Notes: a model not told the origin generated them from the letters alone. Numbered from the stretch's first letter, positions 17,598-26,178 are shown. The stretch: 64,000 bases of DNA from Cupriavidus neocaledonicus (GCF_000372525.1 NZ_AQUR01000103.1:209739-273738), one strand, 5' to 3'. Numbers and translations are program-made.

Positions 17598-18314
17598 TTA
17601 CAGCTCTGACATCCCGAAGTGGCGCAGCCGTGGCAGGTCGGTGACGCGGATGCTTTGATACGACAGGCTCACCATGCCCGCATCGGCCAGCCGGCGCAGC
17701 GCCTGGTTGACGCGCTGGCGCGAGAGTCCGGTGAGCAGGCCGATCTCTTCCTGAGACAGCTCCAGGACCGGGCTGGTGCGGGGATACAGGTCCGGATGGA
17801 ACAGCTGCGCGATGGCTTGCGCCACGCGCGCATCGGCGCCCAGCAGGCGGTCGTTCTGCACGGTGGCGATGAACTGGCCCATGCGTTCGTTGAGCTGACG
17901 CACGACAAAGCTGGCGAACGGCAGGCTCTGCGCCAGCAGTGTGTTGAAGACCGGCTCGGGCACCAGCAGCACCTGCGAATCGCGGATCGCGATCACGTCA
18001 TAGCGGCGGTGCTCGCGCTTGATCACGCTGCCTTCGCCGCACCAGCCGCCGGCAGGCACGCCGGAGAAGGTGCAGCCGCGGCCGTCGGGCGTGTACACCG
18101 CCAGCTTGATCAGGCCGCTGTCCACGCCGATCCAGTGGCGCGAGGGTTCGCCACGCCGGGCGATGAAGCTGCCCGCGGCAAAGGACTGCAGCAAGGTTTC
18201 GCGCGCGGCAAGGGCCTGGTGTGCCGGGGCGAGTTCGCCGAACCAGGCATGGCCGGCCAGCACTGCGGCGGATGCCGGGACGGGAAGGGAAGTGGGGTCT
18301 GCGGGTTCGCTCAT
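17598..18314 (-). CDS. Crp/Fnr-family transcriptional regulator
   Basis: The product has 238 residues with a cyclic-nucleotide-binding-like beta-barrel (about 25-140: FAAGSFIARRGEPSRHWIGVDSG), a dimer helix and a winged helix-turn-helix (ELSQEEIGLLTGLSRQRVNQALRRL). There is no N-terminal cysteine cluster, so it is not an oxygen-sensing FNR. The start at 18314 (MSEPADP) was preferred over longer readings. It is divergent from the acyl-CoA synthetase gene with about 210 bases between them, so it may control that gene, although many Burkholderiaceae regulators of this type act elsewhere. Confidence 0.9.
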   Translation of the reverse strand: MSEPADPTSLPVPASAAVLAGHAWFGELAPAHQALAARETLLQSFAAGSFIARRGEPSRHWIGVDSGLIKLAVYTPDGRGCTFSGVPAGGWCGEGSVIKREHRRYDVIAIRDSQVLLVPEPVFNTLLAQSLPFASFVVRQLNERMGQFIATVQNDRLLGADARVAQAIAQLFHPDLYPRTSPVLELSQEEIGLLTGLSRQRVNQALRRLADAGMVSLSYQSIRVTDLPRLRHFGMSEL

Positions 18315-18524
18315 GGCAGGGGCGGGCGCGCCGCGCTGCATCCTGTAAGAATCGTGTAAGCCTTGCCTGGCGCGGGTTTGCGGCAGGTTTGTCGTCTCGA
18401 CGACAGTGCGCCGGCGTGTGCGATGATAGCCTTCCATCAGAAAAAGTGACAGCGCCGCAAGGCGCCAGAACGACACAGCGCCCGAATGACCCGGAATGAC
18501 AGCGACAAGGCGGAGACACTAGCA

Positions 18525-20159
18525 ATGCCAACCGATTTCGACAGCGGCCTGGCCCGCAACGCGGCTAATTTCGTGCCGCTGACACCCATTGATTTCCTGG
18601 TCCGCGCCGCCGAGGTGTATGGCGATCGCCTGGCCATCGTCCACGGCCCGCTGCGCCAGAACTGGCGCGACACCTATGCGCGGGCGCGACGCCTGGCCAG
18701 CGCGCTGGCACGCGCGGGCGTCGGCAAGGGCGATACCGTGGCCGCGCTGCTGCCCAATACGCCAGCGATGGTGGAAGCGCATTTCGGCGTGCCGATGGCC
18801 GGTGCCGTGCTCAATGCGCTGAATATCCGGCTCGACGCCGCCAACCTGCTCTTCATGCTGCGCCATGGCGAGGCGCGCGTGCTGCTGGCCGATACCGAGT
18901 TTGCCGAGGTGGCGCGGCAGATGGCGGTGGAACTACCGGGGCTGAAGGTGATTGCCGTGCACGACGTGTTGGGCCCGCCATCGGCGCCGTTCGGCGACAC
19001 CGACTACGAAGCCTTCCTCGCCGGCGGCGACCCGGCGTATGCCTGGCAACTGCCCGCCGACGAATGGGATGCGATTGCGCTGAACTATACGTCCGGCACC
19101 ACCGGCGATCCCAAGGGCGTGGTCTACCATCACCGCGGCGCGGCCATCAATGCGGTCTCGAATATCCTCGAATGGGACCTGCCCAAGCACCCGGTCTACC
19201 TGTGGACGCTGCCGATGTTCCACTGCAACGGCTGGTGTTTCCCGTGGACGGTAGCGGCGCGCGCGGGCGTCAACGTGTGCCTGCGCAAGTTCGAGCCCAA
19301 GCTGGTGTTCGACCTGATGCGCGATGAGGGCGTGACCCACTACTGCGCCGCGCCCATCGTGCATACCGCGCTGGTCAATGCGCCCGCGGCATGGCGCGAG
19401 GGCGTGCGCGGGCCGGTGCGCGGCATGGTGGCCGGCGCGCCGCCGCCGGCCGCGGTGCTGGCGCAGATGGAGGCGATGGGCTTCGAGCTGACCCATGTCT
19501 ACGGCCTGACCGAGGTCTACGGCCCGGCCGCGGTCTGCGCCGAGCAGGACGACTGGAGCACGCTGTCAGAGCAGGACCGCGCGGTGAAGAAGGCGCGCCA
19601 GGGCGTGCGCTACCACCTGCAGTCGCAGGTGGCCGTGCTCGACCCCGATTCCATGCAGCCGGTGCCTGCCGATGGCGAGACCATCGGCGAGATCATGTTC
19701 CGCGGCAACATCTGCATGAAGGGCTACCTGAAGAACGAAAAGGCCACGCGCGAAGCCTTCGCCGGCGGCTGGTTCCATACCGGCGACCTGGGCGTGTGCA
19801 TGCCCGACGGCTACATCAAGATCAAGGACCGCAGCAAGGACATCATCATTTCCGGCGGAGAAAACATCTCGAGCGTGGAAGTGGAAGACGCGCTCTACCG
19901 GCATCCTGCGGTGCTGGCCGCGGCGGTGGTGGCGCAGCCCGATGCCAAGTGGGGCGAGACGCCGTGCGCCTTTGTCGAACTGAAGGATGGAGCCAGCGTC
20001 AGCGCGGAAGAACTGATCGCGCATTGCCGCACGCTGCTGGCGGGCTTCAAGGTGCCCAAGGCGGTCTACTTCGGGCCCTTGCCCAAGACCTCCACCGGCA
20101 AGATCCAGAAATTCGAGCTGCGCCGCAAGGTAAAGTCGGATTCGGCGATCGACGTCTGA
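18525..20159 (+). CDS. Acyl-CoA synthetase (AMP-dependent, FadD/DmdB-like)
   Basis: The enzyme has 544 residues and belongs to the ANL superfamily. The ATP-binding P-loop is YTSGTTGDPKGVVYHHRG. Later motifs are YGLTEVYGP, GWFHTGDLG, IKIKDRSKDIIISGGENISS and the catalytic Lys in TSTGKIQKFELR. Such enzymes adenylate a carboxylic acid and pass it to coenzyme A. The overall pattern fits medium-chain or methylmercaptopropionate-type ligases rather than acetyl-CoA synthetase. The chosen ATG at 18525 follows a GGAG; an upstream ATG at 18486 is in frame. The gene ends at a perfect hairpin shared with the convergent small gene. Confidence 0.93.
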   Translation: MPTDFDSGLARNAANFVPLTPIDFLVRAAEVYGDRLAIVHGPLRQNWRDTYARARRLASALARAGVGKGDTVAALLPNTPAMVEAHFGVPMAGAVLNALNIRLDAANLLFMLRHGEARVLLADTEFAEVARQMAVELPGLKVIAVHDVLGPPSAPFGDTDYEAFLAGGDPAYAWQLPADEWDAIALNYTSGTTGDPKGVVYHHRGAAINAVSNILEWDLPKHPVYLWTLPMFHCNGWCFPWTVAARAGVNVCLRKFEPKLVFDLMRDEGVTHYCAAPIVHTALVNAPAAWREGVRGPVRGMVAGAPPPAAVLAQMEAMGFELTHVYGLTEVYGPAAVCAEQDDWSTLSEQDRAVKKARQGVRYHLQSQVAVLDPDSMQPVPADGETIGEIMFRGNICMKGYLKNEKATREAFAGGWFHTGDLGVCMPDGYIKIKDRSKDIIISGGENISSVEVEDALYRHPAVLAAAVVAQPDAKWGETPCAFVELKDGASVSAEELIAHCRTLLAGFKVPKAVYFGPLPKTSTGKIQKFELRRKVKSDSAIDV

Positions 20160-20166
20160 AATGCAA

Positions 20167-20186
20167 GCGGCGCCATACGGCGCCGC
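20167..20186. terminator. Perfect hairpin between convergent genes
   Basis: GCGGCGCC and GGCGCCGC form an 8-base-pair perfect stem around the loop ATAC, between the plus-strand stop at 20159 and the minus-strand stop at 20196. There is no U-tract on either side, so termination strength is uncertain. Its placement suggests a bidirectional barrier. Confidence 0.55.
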
Positions 20187-20195
20187 GTCGTCCAT

Positions 20196-20474
20196 TTAGC
20201 GCGCCCGCACCTCGGGCGGCGTTGCGGTCCTGGGCGGTCGATGCCAGTCCGGGCCGATGTCGGGGAACACCTCGCATTCTCCGCGCACGATGCTCTCGAT
20301 GGTGGCGCATACGCATTCGGTGCCGCGCGGTCCCACGCACACCAGGCTGCGCGGATGATCGCTGTGCTGCGGAATGGCGTAGACCCGCATGCCCTCGCGG
20401 AACAGCGGGTGCTTGGTGAGGCGTTCGTTCATCAGTTCAACGAAGCGCTGGGGTGTGACGACCGGCTTGTCCAT
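20196..20474 (-). CDS. Hypothetical protein, 92 residues
   Basis: The ATG at 20474 is preceded by CAGGAG, which decides the start. The sequence starts MDKPVVTPQRFVELMNERL and is soluble and mixed-charge, with a central block (SDHPRSLVCVGPRGTECVCATIESIVRG) containing three cysteines. No signal peptide or membrane helix is present. It resembles small conserved hypotheticals of Cupriavidus/Ralstonia in character, but I do not recognise a function. Confidence 0.72.
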   Translation of the reverse strand: MDKPVVTPQRFVELMNERLTKHPLFREGMRVYAIPQHSDHPRSLVCVGPRGTECVCATIESIVRGECEVFPDIGPDWHRPPRTATPPEVRAR

Positions 20475-20714
20475 TGCATGCTCCTGCGGCCTTGGCCACC
20501 GTACCCATTTCTTGGGGCGGCATGGCGACCAGGTCAGTAAAGGCCAGGAAGATGACAGGCAGGTGGCAGAAAAGCGCACCGGGCAACAGTGTGTGCCCGG
20601 GACGTGGCCGGAATGGAGAATCGCGGGCAATGCATCGCCCGCGTTGCCACTGCCACGCTTCCAGACTAGGTCACGCGGCGCGTAGTGCAAGTGAATCGCG
20701 AGATTTCGCCGGCT

Positions 20715-20963
20715 TCAGGTGATGCGCAATTCGCCTGCGGCGCGCGGGCCGTTCAGGATGCCATTGCCGGCGGCCCAGCACGCGGCCTCGGCCTCCGCGT
20801 AGGACCTGTAGGTTCCTGGCGCCGCGACCGTGCAGTCCTCGTCGGCGGCGCCGCAGCGTTCTTCCATGACGATGCGCCAGGTGTACTGGCCCGGTGCGTC
20901 CTCGAGGACATGGAGCACCAGGGTGCGATGCTTGTCGGTCAGCGTGAGAGGCAAAGTCGACAT
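20715..20963 (-). CDS. Hypothetical protein, 82 residues
   Basis: The ATG at 20963 has GGGAG upstream. The protein starts MSTLPLTLTDKHRTLVLHVLE and includes the segment GQYTWRIVMEERCGAADEDC, then SYAEAEAACWAAG near the end. The likely fold is a small beta-sheet followed by one helix, cytoplasmic. It faces divergently towards the epimerase gene. No function is recognised. Confidence 0.72.
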   Translation of the reverse strand: MSTLPLTLTDKHRTLVLHVLEDAPGQYTWRIVMEERCGAADEDCTVAAPGTYRSYAEAEAACWAAGNGILNGPRAAGELRIT

Positions 20964-21096
20964 GGGTGTCTCCCGTTCGCAGGTAGGCGCATTGATGCTA
21001 GCAAGTGCGCGCCGCAAATGCCATGAGGCATTGCGCCCGCGCCATGGCAAGATACGGCCTTTGCGGCAGTCGCCGCGCCGGATTTGTCGCCTCAAC

Positions 21097-22224
21097 ATGC
21101 CTCTCTCGCCTGAGCTCAACCAACGCATCGCCGCTTTGACGGCACATTACGATGCCGTCGTGCTGCCGCTATGGACCGCCTCCGGCTGGAATCCCGACCT
21201 GCTGCTGCCCTATGAAGCGCTCGACGGCGGCAGCGCCGCGCCGCTGCCGCCGTCGCGCTACCGCGCCATGGCGTGTGCGCGCCAGCTGTACGTGTTTTCG
21301 CTGGCAGGGCAGCAGACGCATGCCGATACGCTGTTCGGCTCGCTGCAGGCCTATTTCGGCAATGGCGAGGGCGCGTGGATCTACAGCGTCGACCCGGCCG
21401 GCGCGCCGCTCGACAGCACACGCGACCTCTACACCCATGCCTTCGTGATCTTCGCCTGCGCCGCGTATTACGCGCGCTTCGGCAACGAGGATGCGCTGGC
21501 GGTGCTCGATGAAACCGTCGATATCGTCGAGGACCGCTTCGCTGACGGACAAGGCCTGTACCACGCCGCGCTGACCGAGCACTTCCGCCCCAAGGGCGCG
21601 GGCGTGCTGCAGAACCCCGTCATGCACCTGACCGAGGCCTACCTGGCTGCGCTGGATGCTACCGGCGACGAGTGGTATGCGGAACGGCTGCGCGAGATCG
21701 CGATGGCGGTGCTTGAGCGTTTTGTCGATGCCGCCAGCGGCTGCGTGGCGGAGTTGCCGCAAGGCAGCGCGGACAACCGCGTCGAGCCCGGGCACCAGTT
21801 CGAGTGGTTCTCGCTGGTGGCCGGCAGGCCGGCGCTGTTTGGCGACCTGCCGCTGGCGGATGCCCTGCGCCGCGCCTTCGCGTTCGCGCAGCAGCACGGC
21901 GTGGCGGCGGGCACGCTGGGTGTCTGCGCGGCGCTGGAGGCGGGCGGCGCACGGATCGACGGCACCGAGCGCATCTGGGCGCAGACCGAGTTCGCGCGCG
22001 CGCTGGCAGTGGAAGGCTCGGCGCAGTCTCTGGCCACGCTGGCTGACTGGGCCGCGCTGTTCCGCAACCGTTTTCTGTCTGCGCAAGGCTGGCATGAGTG
22101 CCTGGCGCCGACCGGCGACGTGGTGCGTGCCGAGATGCCGTCGACCTCGCCCTATCACCTGGCCACGTCTTACCAGGCGCTGGCTGTCGTTGCCGGGCTG
22201 CAATGGCCTGCGCCGGCTGCCTGA
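21097..22224 (+). CDS. AGE-family sugar epimerase/isomerase
   Basis: This 375-residue protein of the N-acylglucosamine 2-epimerase superfamily is built on an (alpha/alpha)6 barrel. Family signs include RDLYTHAFVIFACAAYYARFG, the NPVMHLTEAYLAAL block with its conserved His and Glu, and EPGHQFEWFSLV with the second catalytic-site His. Such enzymes interconvert mannose/fructose/glucose or N-acyl-hexosamines. The late sequence RAEMPSTSPYHLATSYQAL is close to the mannose-isomerase-like branch. The exact sugar cannot be read. It stands alone with no obvious operon partners. Confidence 0.9.
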   Translation: MPLSPELNQRIAALTAHYDAVVLPLWTASGWNPDLLLPYEALDGGSAAPLPPSRYRAMACARQLYVFSLAGQQTHADTLFGSLQAYFGNGEGAWIYSVDPAGAPLDSTRDLYTHAFVIFACAAYYARFGNEDALAVLDETVDIVEDRFADGQGLYHAALTEHFRPKGAGVLQNPVMHLTEAYLAALDATGDEWYAERLREIAMAVLERFVDAASGCVAELPQGSADNRVEPGHQFEWFSLVAGRPALFGDLPLADALRRAFAFAQQHGVAAGTLGVCAALEAGGARIDGTERIWAQTEFARALAVEGSAQSLATLADWAALFRNRFLSAQGWHECLAPTGDVVRAEMPSTSPYHLATSYQALAVVAGLQWPAPAA

Positions 22225-22318
22225 CCCCACGGACCAGGGCGTTGTCAATTCTTTGCAGTTGCCGTCAGAGCGCGCGTCTACACTCAAGCCCGCGCTCCGG
22301 TCCGCATCGCAATCCTTC

Positions 22319-22510
22319 TTAACTACCTGGTCGTCGTTCTGAAGTTGCGGGCGGGAGTGCGCCTGCCGGCTTGACGCGGACAGCCATTTGTTCGACGCGC
22401 CGCTGCGCCCGGGTTTCGGCGTGGTCGTTCAGGATCAGGCACAGCAGCGTCAGCAAGGCTGCCGCGATCATGCTCAGCGCAATCCAGGCCAGGCAGTGCT
22501 TGCGTTCCAT
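22319..22510 (-). CDS. Small single-pass membrane protein, 63 residues
   Basis: The frame starts MERKHCLAWIALSMIAAALL and contains one hydrophobic helix (about 7-27) followed by a polar, Arg-rich tail. There is no Shine-Dalgarno before the ATG, and the gene stands alone between the epimerase gene and another minus-strand gene, so it may not be real. The positive-then-hydrophobic start is the main support. Confidence 0.4.
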   Translation of the reverse strand: MERKHCLAWIALSMIAAALLTLLCLILNDHAETRAQRRVEQMAVRVKPAGALPPATSERRPGS

Positions 22511-22618
22511 GGTGGCGGACAGTGGGGCGTCATTGGTGCGCGAAGTTTAAGCGCGCATACGCCGGGCGATTGTCAACCTTTGCAAACGCAGCCTGCCTTG
22601 CAGGCTTCGCGGTCGTCC

Positions 22619-22987
22619 TTATTCCGTCACGCCGTGCTCGTGCAGCAGCCGCTCGCATTCCTCAAGCATGTCGTAGGCGAACGCGGACTGGTAGTTGGGA
22701 TCGAGCGCTTCCATCATCTCGTGCGCGGCATAGAGGCCGGCTTCGCGCGACAGCGTCTCGGCGAGCTGCCGCGCAAACTGGTCGCTCAGTTCGGACAGCA
22801 GGCGCCGTTCCGACAGCGGCAGCTGCAGCCTGGAGCGCGACAGCCATTCACCGGCCAGCGTGGCGCCCTGGGCGTCGGTCATCCACTTGCGGTGTTCGTA
22901 GTAGGCCGACAGGCGTTCCGCGGCCAGCGCAAACAGCAGCGCCTTGCGGGTATTGAAATCGATCCGGCGGGGTGGGGCGAGGGTCAT
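22619..22987 (-). CDS. Hypothetical protein, 122 residues, helical
   Basis: The start at 22987 (MTLAPPRRIDFNTRKALLFAL) follows an ordinary leader. A longer in-frame reading back to 23128 would overlap the esterase gene. The protein is soluble, rich in Leu, Glu and Arg, and predicted helical throughout (SERRLLSELSDQFARQLAETL, YDMLEECERLLHEHG). It lies 58 bases after the esterase stop on the same strand. No family is recognised. Confidence 0.72.
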   Translation of the reverse strand: MTLAPPRRIDFNTRKALLFALAAERLSAYYEHRKWMTDAQGATLAGEWLSRSRLQLPLSERRLLSELSDQFARQLAETLSREAGLYAAHEMMEALDPNYQSAFAYDMLEECERLLHEHGVTE

Positions 22988-23045
22988 GCTTGCAGCTTGG
23001 TGCGGACCGGCGCGGCGAGTGCCGGTCGTCGTCTTGTCGAAGGGA

Positions 23046-23738
23046 TCAGTCGGGCGCGGCGCCGGCCTGCGCAAAGCGCGAAGCCAGCCAGGCGCCGATA
23101 TCCGCAATCTCTTCCAGGCACACCGCATGGCCCATCGGATAGGTGTGCCATGTCACCGGATTCGGCCGCGCCTGCACGAAATCGCGTGCGGCCACGCCCA
23201 TGGCCAGCGGCACCACGTCGTCCTGCGTGCCATGGGCGGCGAACACCGGCGTGGCGGCGTTGGCCGAGTTGGTTTCGGCAGCGAGCGTCGACGGTGCGGG
23301 GATGTAGGTGGACAGCGCAACGATGCCGGCCAGCGGCTCCGCGTGGGTCAGTCCGGCGGTGTAGGCGATGGCGCCGCCTTGCGAGAAGCCGGCCAGCACG
23401 ATGCGCCCGGTCGGGATGCCGCGCGCATTTTCTCGTGCGATCAGGGCGCGGATGGCCTCGCAGGATGCGCGGATGCCGGTCTCGTCGGCGCGGCGGCCGG
23501 CCTGGTCGAGGGAAACGATGTCATACCATGCCGGCATGACGTAGCCACCATTGCAGGTCACCGGTATTGCCGGCGCATGTGGGAAGATAAAGCGCACGCC
23601 GGGCGCGGCCGGCAGCCGCAACTCGGGCACCACCGGGGCGAAGTCGCTGCCATCGGCGCCCAGTCCGTGCATCCAGATGACGGCGCAGCCGGGATTGGGC
23701 GCGGTTTCAATTTCGATCGCGGGCAGCAGTTCGCTCAT
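23046..23738 (-). CDS. Carboxylesterase/phospholipase-type alpha/beta hydrolase
   Basis: This 230-residue enzyme is of the acyl-protein-thioesterase/carboxylesterase II type. The oxyanion region is VIWMHGLGADGSDF, the nucleophile is Ser in GFSQGGAIAYT, and the acid and His lie in VFAAHGTQDDVVPL and MGHAVCLEEI. Members hydrolyse short-chain esters or lysophospholipids in the cytoplasm. There is no signal peptide. It is probably co-transcribed with the helical hypothetical gene that follows it. Confidence 0.93.
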   Translation of the reverse strand: MSELLPAIEIETAPNPGCAVIWMHGLGADGSDFAPVVPELRLPAAPGVRFIFPHAPAIPVTCNGGYVMPAWYDIVSLDQAGRRADETGIRASCEAIRALIARENARGIPTGRIVLAGFSQGGAIAYTAGLTHAEPLAGIVALSTYIPAPSTLAAETNSANAATPVFAAHGTQDDVVPLAMGVAARDFVQARPNPVTWHTYPMGHAVCLEEIADIGAWLASRFAQAGAAPD

Positions 23739-23857
23739 GGGGCCGGTTCCTGTGGGTGGTCTGCCTGCGCCACGGGGGCGTCAGGCAGCGCGAGTATCGC
23801 ACAGGTCCGGACCTGCCTTGCCGCATGCCCTGGCACGTGCCGCGGCAGGAGTCCGCT

Positions 23858-24142
23858 TCAGGCTGCGGACGGAACGATCGGCACCGTGGTCAGGCCGGGC
23901 GTGCGTGCCGGCAATTCGGGCATGGCGGGTGGCGTGGCGCGGCGCTTGTCGACCACGTCTTCCACGCCCTTGGCCGCGACATCTTCCAGGAACGCCACCA
24001 TGTCGCGGTAGTAGGCCACCTGCATCTGTGCCTCTAGCAAGCGCCGTTCGGCCTGGAATAGCGTCAGCCTCATGTCTTGCAGTTCCCTTTCGGCGATTTT
24101 TTCCGGGGTCGGCGGACTGAACAAGTTTGCAAGCCAACGCAT
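23858..24142 (-). CDS. Hypothetical protein, 94 residues, coiled-coil
   Basis: The ATG at 24142 is preceded by GGAGG, which decides the start. The protein starts MRWLANLFSPPTPEKIAEREL and continues with a heptad-like amphipathic helix (about 20-62, QDMRLTLFQAERRLLEAQMQ), then a Pro-rich tail. There is no signal peptide, although the first ten residues are hydrophobic and might associate with the membrane. Function unknown. Confidence 0.72.
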   Translation of the reverse strand: MRWLANLFSPPTPEKIAERELQDMRLTLFQAERRLLEAQMQVAYYRDMVAFLEDVAAKGVEDVVDKRRATPPAMPELPARTPGLTTVPIVPSAA

Positions 24143-24292
24143 GGCAGTACCTCCAGTGCTGTCAACAGCGAGTTTGCGTGCTTTCGCCATGAGGACCAAT
24201 ATAGACAAGAAATCGATAACGCGTCCCTCGGACACTTGGCCGTGGCGCCTCGCCCACAAGGATGATTGCCGCTTGCGGGACTCTACGTTAGA

Positions 24293-25219
24293 TTAATCGG
24301 CCATGATGTGTCCGGCATCACGCGCTTGCTGCGATGGCGCTTCGGGGCCGGTTGCCTGTGCATGCATGAAGCGCAGGATCGGCGGCCAGAAGGTGTCGAT
24401 ATGCTCCGGCAGTATGGCCGCATCGTGCGGCATGGCATCGTGCATGACCAGCGCATGCAGATGCCTGGCAGCGCTTGCCACGCGTTCCGCGTGGGGCGGC
24501 ACGATGACCACGTCGTCACGGCTGTGCACCACCAGCAGCGGCCGTTCCAGCTTGCTCGCGCGCGCCGCGTTGTTCCATGGGTCCGGCAGCAGCCACGCCG
24601 CCCATGCGGGAATGCGCCCGGTCTGCACCGCGGCCAGCCGCGCCGAGCTGAAGCCCGCGGCTATCACATAGCCATCCGGCTGCGGCTCGAAGCGCCGCGC
24701 CACGTCGAGCAGGATGCCCGAGCCCAGCGAATGTCCCAGCACCACGCGCCGTTTCGATTGCGGCGTGGCGGCGATGAACTGCCGGTAAGCGGCCAGCGCA
24801 TCCTGCCGCAACCGGCGCACGCTGGGCCGTCCGCTGCTGCGCCCATAGCCGCTGTAGTCGAACACATAGGAAGCGATGCCCGCATCGGCCAGCATGGCTT
24901 GAACCGGTGCCCAGTCGGGCAGGCATTCGTTGTCGCCATGGCACACCATCAGGGCCGGTGCTTCGGGATCTGCCACCGGCATGAAGGCCGCGTGGAGGAT
25001 GCGGTCGCCGCTGGCGAAGGTGGCGTGCCGCACCATCGGGGCGGAATTGTCGGGTGGTTCCGCGGGGCTTGTCTCATCCGTTGGCGTGACAAACGCTTTG
25101 CGCTCCAGCGCACGAAACAGCAGATGCCGCGCGACCCCGGCCGCCACGGCCATGCCTGCTGCCGCAGCCAGCCAGCGGTGACGCACGGTTTGAGAAGTGG
25201 GGGGCCGGTCAGGATTCAT
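24293..25219 (-). CDS. Membrane-anchored alpha/beta hydrolase
   Basis: The product has 308 residues. An N-terminal anchor helix (about 16-30, LAAAAGMAVAAGVARH) is followed by a hydrolase fold with VCHGDNE, the FDYSGYGRSSGRPS block and nucleophile Ser in GHSLGSGILLD. The acid is in VVHSRDDVVI and the His in the C-terminal part (VMHDAMPHD). This matches the BAAT/YfhR-type hydrolases with lysophospholipase or peptidase-like folds. The substrate is unknown. It lies just upstream of, and divergent from, the duplicated TetR locus. Confidence 0.88.
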   Translation of the reverse strand: MNPDRPPTSQTVRHRWLAAAAGMAVAAGVARHLLFRALERKAFVTPTDETSPAEPPDNSAPMVRHATFASGDRILHAAFMPVADPEAPALMVCHGDNECLPDWAPVQAMLADAGIASYVFDYSGYGRSSGRPSVRRLRQDALAAYRQFIAATPQSKRRVVLGHSLGSGILLDVARRFEPQPDGYVIAAGFSSARLAAVQTGRIPAWAAWLLPDPWNNAARASKLERPLLVVHSRDDVVIVPPHAERVASAARHLHALVMHDAMPHDAAILPEHIDTFWPPILRFMHAQATGPEAPSQQARDAGHIMAD

Positions 25220-25326
25220 CTTCTTCAGGCTAGCAGGCCGGGCTCTGCAAGTGAAGAATTGTTCATTCAGAAGCGCTTTTCCCGGGAGGACGCAGTTGGC
25301 TATCCCGTCGATAGAAATCTTTTTCC

Positions 25327-25355
25327 TTGACTATCTACCTATCAGTAGATAGCAT
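25327..25355 (+). promoter_or_regulatory. Promoter with TetR-type operator in its spacer (copy 1)
   Basis: The -35 is TTGACT (25327-25332) and the -10 is TAGCAT (25350-25355), 17 bases apart. Between and over them lies the palindrome CTATCTAC-N6-GTAGATAG (25331-25352) with perfect 8-base arms, a layout in which a bound repressor would block RNA polymerase. The same geometry is seen in copy 2 and before the first tetR gene. Confidence 0.8.
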
Positions 25356-25362
25356 TCAGTCC

Positions 25363-25444
25363 ATGGCACCGCTGCACCGCCAACGAAATCAAGAAGGCAC
25401 GAGAATGTGGCGATTCCATGGCATGACCTGAACGGTCATTTTTT
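25363..25444 (+). promoter_or_regulatory. Leader with short ORF and terminator-like hairpin (copy 1)
   Basis: An ATG at 25363 lies 7 bases past the -10, about where transcription should begin, and opens a 22-codon frame (MAPLHRQRNQ...). Its TGA (25429-25431) falls in the loop of ATGACC-TGAAC-GGTCAT (25423-25439), which is followed by a run of T to 25444. This looks like an intrinsic terminator that a ribosome on the leader frame could disturb, or the end of a small RNA of about 82 nt. Confidence 0.55.
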
Positions 25445-25459
25445 CAGGCCCGGTAATCT

Positions 25460-25473
25460 ATCTACTAGTAGAT
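25460..25473 (+). promoter_or_regulatory. Second TetR-type operator (copy 1)
   Basis: ATCTACTAGTAGAT is a perfect 14-base palindrome with the same TCTAC/GTAGA core as the operator at 25331. It lies about 80 bases before the repeat-protein start, downstream of the hairpin. A second promoter may lie here, but no convincing -35/-10 pair is visible. Confidence 0.6.
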
Positions 25474-25554
25474 GCGAGTCTGGAAAGCGACCCGCCGAAT
25501 CACCACCGACGCCGAATTTGACGCGATCCCGAACATCGCACCCAGGAGCCCATC

Positions 25555-25941
25555 ATGACCAAGACCGCCAAGACCCTGATCACCGCCGCCACCCTTGCCG
25601 CCGCGCTCGCCGGCGGTGTCGCGCAGGCCGCCGGAGTGGACGCCAACGCCGGTGACAAGTACGGCTACAGCTATCGCGTCGGCAAGGTCGATGCCTTCAC
25701 CGACGGCGCCCGCACCGGCAAGTTCGACCCGTTCACAGAGGGTGCGCGCAGCGGCCAGTTCGATCCGTTCACCGAAGGCGCACGCGTCGGCAAGACCGAC
25801 CCGTACACGGATGGTTTCCGCACCGTGGCGGGCCTGGACCGTACCGGCGTCTCGTCCGAGCCGGCCCGCAGCTTCGACCCGTACACGGACGGTGCGCGCG
25901 TCGGCAAGGCCGACCCCTATACCGACGGCGCCCTGGCCTGA
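25555..25941 (+). CDS. Exported DPYTDGAR-repeat protein, copy 1 (128 residues)
   Basis: A signal peptide (MTKTAKTLITAATLAAALAG, cleavage near AQA) precedes a mature part made of short imperfect repeats with the core D-[PA]-[FY]-T-[DE]-G-[AF]-[RL]. Six cores are visible, spaced by linkers such as VGKT, TGKF, SGQF and a longer RTVAGLDRTGVSSEPARSF. The repeats are acidic and regular, so a metal-binding or extended periplasmic structure is conceivable, but I recognise no family. AGGAG lies 8 bases before the ATG. The gene is the first of its block and is preceded by two TetR-type operators. Confidence 0.85.
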   Translation: MTKTAKTLITAATLAAALAGGVAQAAGVDANAGDKYGYSYRVGKVDAFTDGARTGKFDPFTEGARSGQFDPFTEGARVGKTDPYTDGFRTVAGLDRTGVSSEPARSFDPYTDGARVGKADPYTDGALA

Positions 25942-26013
25942 TTGCTGCCGGCACCGGCCGGCGGCCCACCACTTACGATGGCGGCCCGTGGCCGCCGTCC
26001 GATGGAGTCCATC

Positions 26014-26115
26014 ATGAGTTTGCGTGACAGCATCCTGTTGCTTGGCGGATGGCTGGTCCTTTGCGTGACGAGTGGCTCGATGATTACCTTCGCCGCGCAG
26101 GTCCTGCCTGGCTAA
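26014..26115 (+). CDS. 33-residue membrane peptide, copy 1
   Basis: The frame runs from an ATG with GGAG upstream to TAA. The peptide starts MSLRDSILLLGGWLVLC and has one hydrophobic helix spanning most of its length. The matching position in copy 2 encodes another peptide of exactly 33 residues with the shared pattern RD-x-x-L-x-L-GGW-x-x-L-C-x-x-SGS-x-IT and an ending -LP. Conservation of frame, length and ribosome site after duplication supports a real gene. It lies between the repeat-protein and tetR genes. Confidence 0.72.
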   Translation: MSLRDSILLLGGWLVLCVTSGSMITFAAQVLPG

Positions 26116-26135
26116 TCGCCCATGTAATGCACTGT

Positions 26136-26170
26136 GCCCCGAGGCTAGGGAATTACCCCAGCCCCGGGGC
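26136..26170 (+). terminator. GC-rich hairpin after the 33-codon gene (copy 1)
   Basis: GCCCCGAGGCTAGGG and CCCCAGCCCCGGGGC pair with a few mismatches around AATTA. There is little U-tract (ATTTC). It probably ends or weakens transcription from the operon before the separate tetR promoter that follows at once. Confidence 0.5.
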
Positions 26171-26178
26171 ATTTCAAC

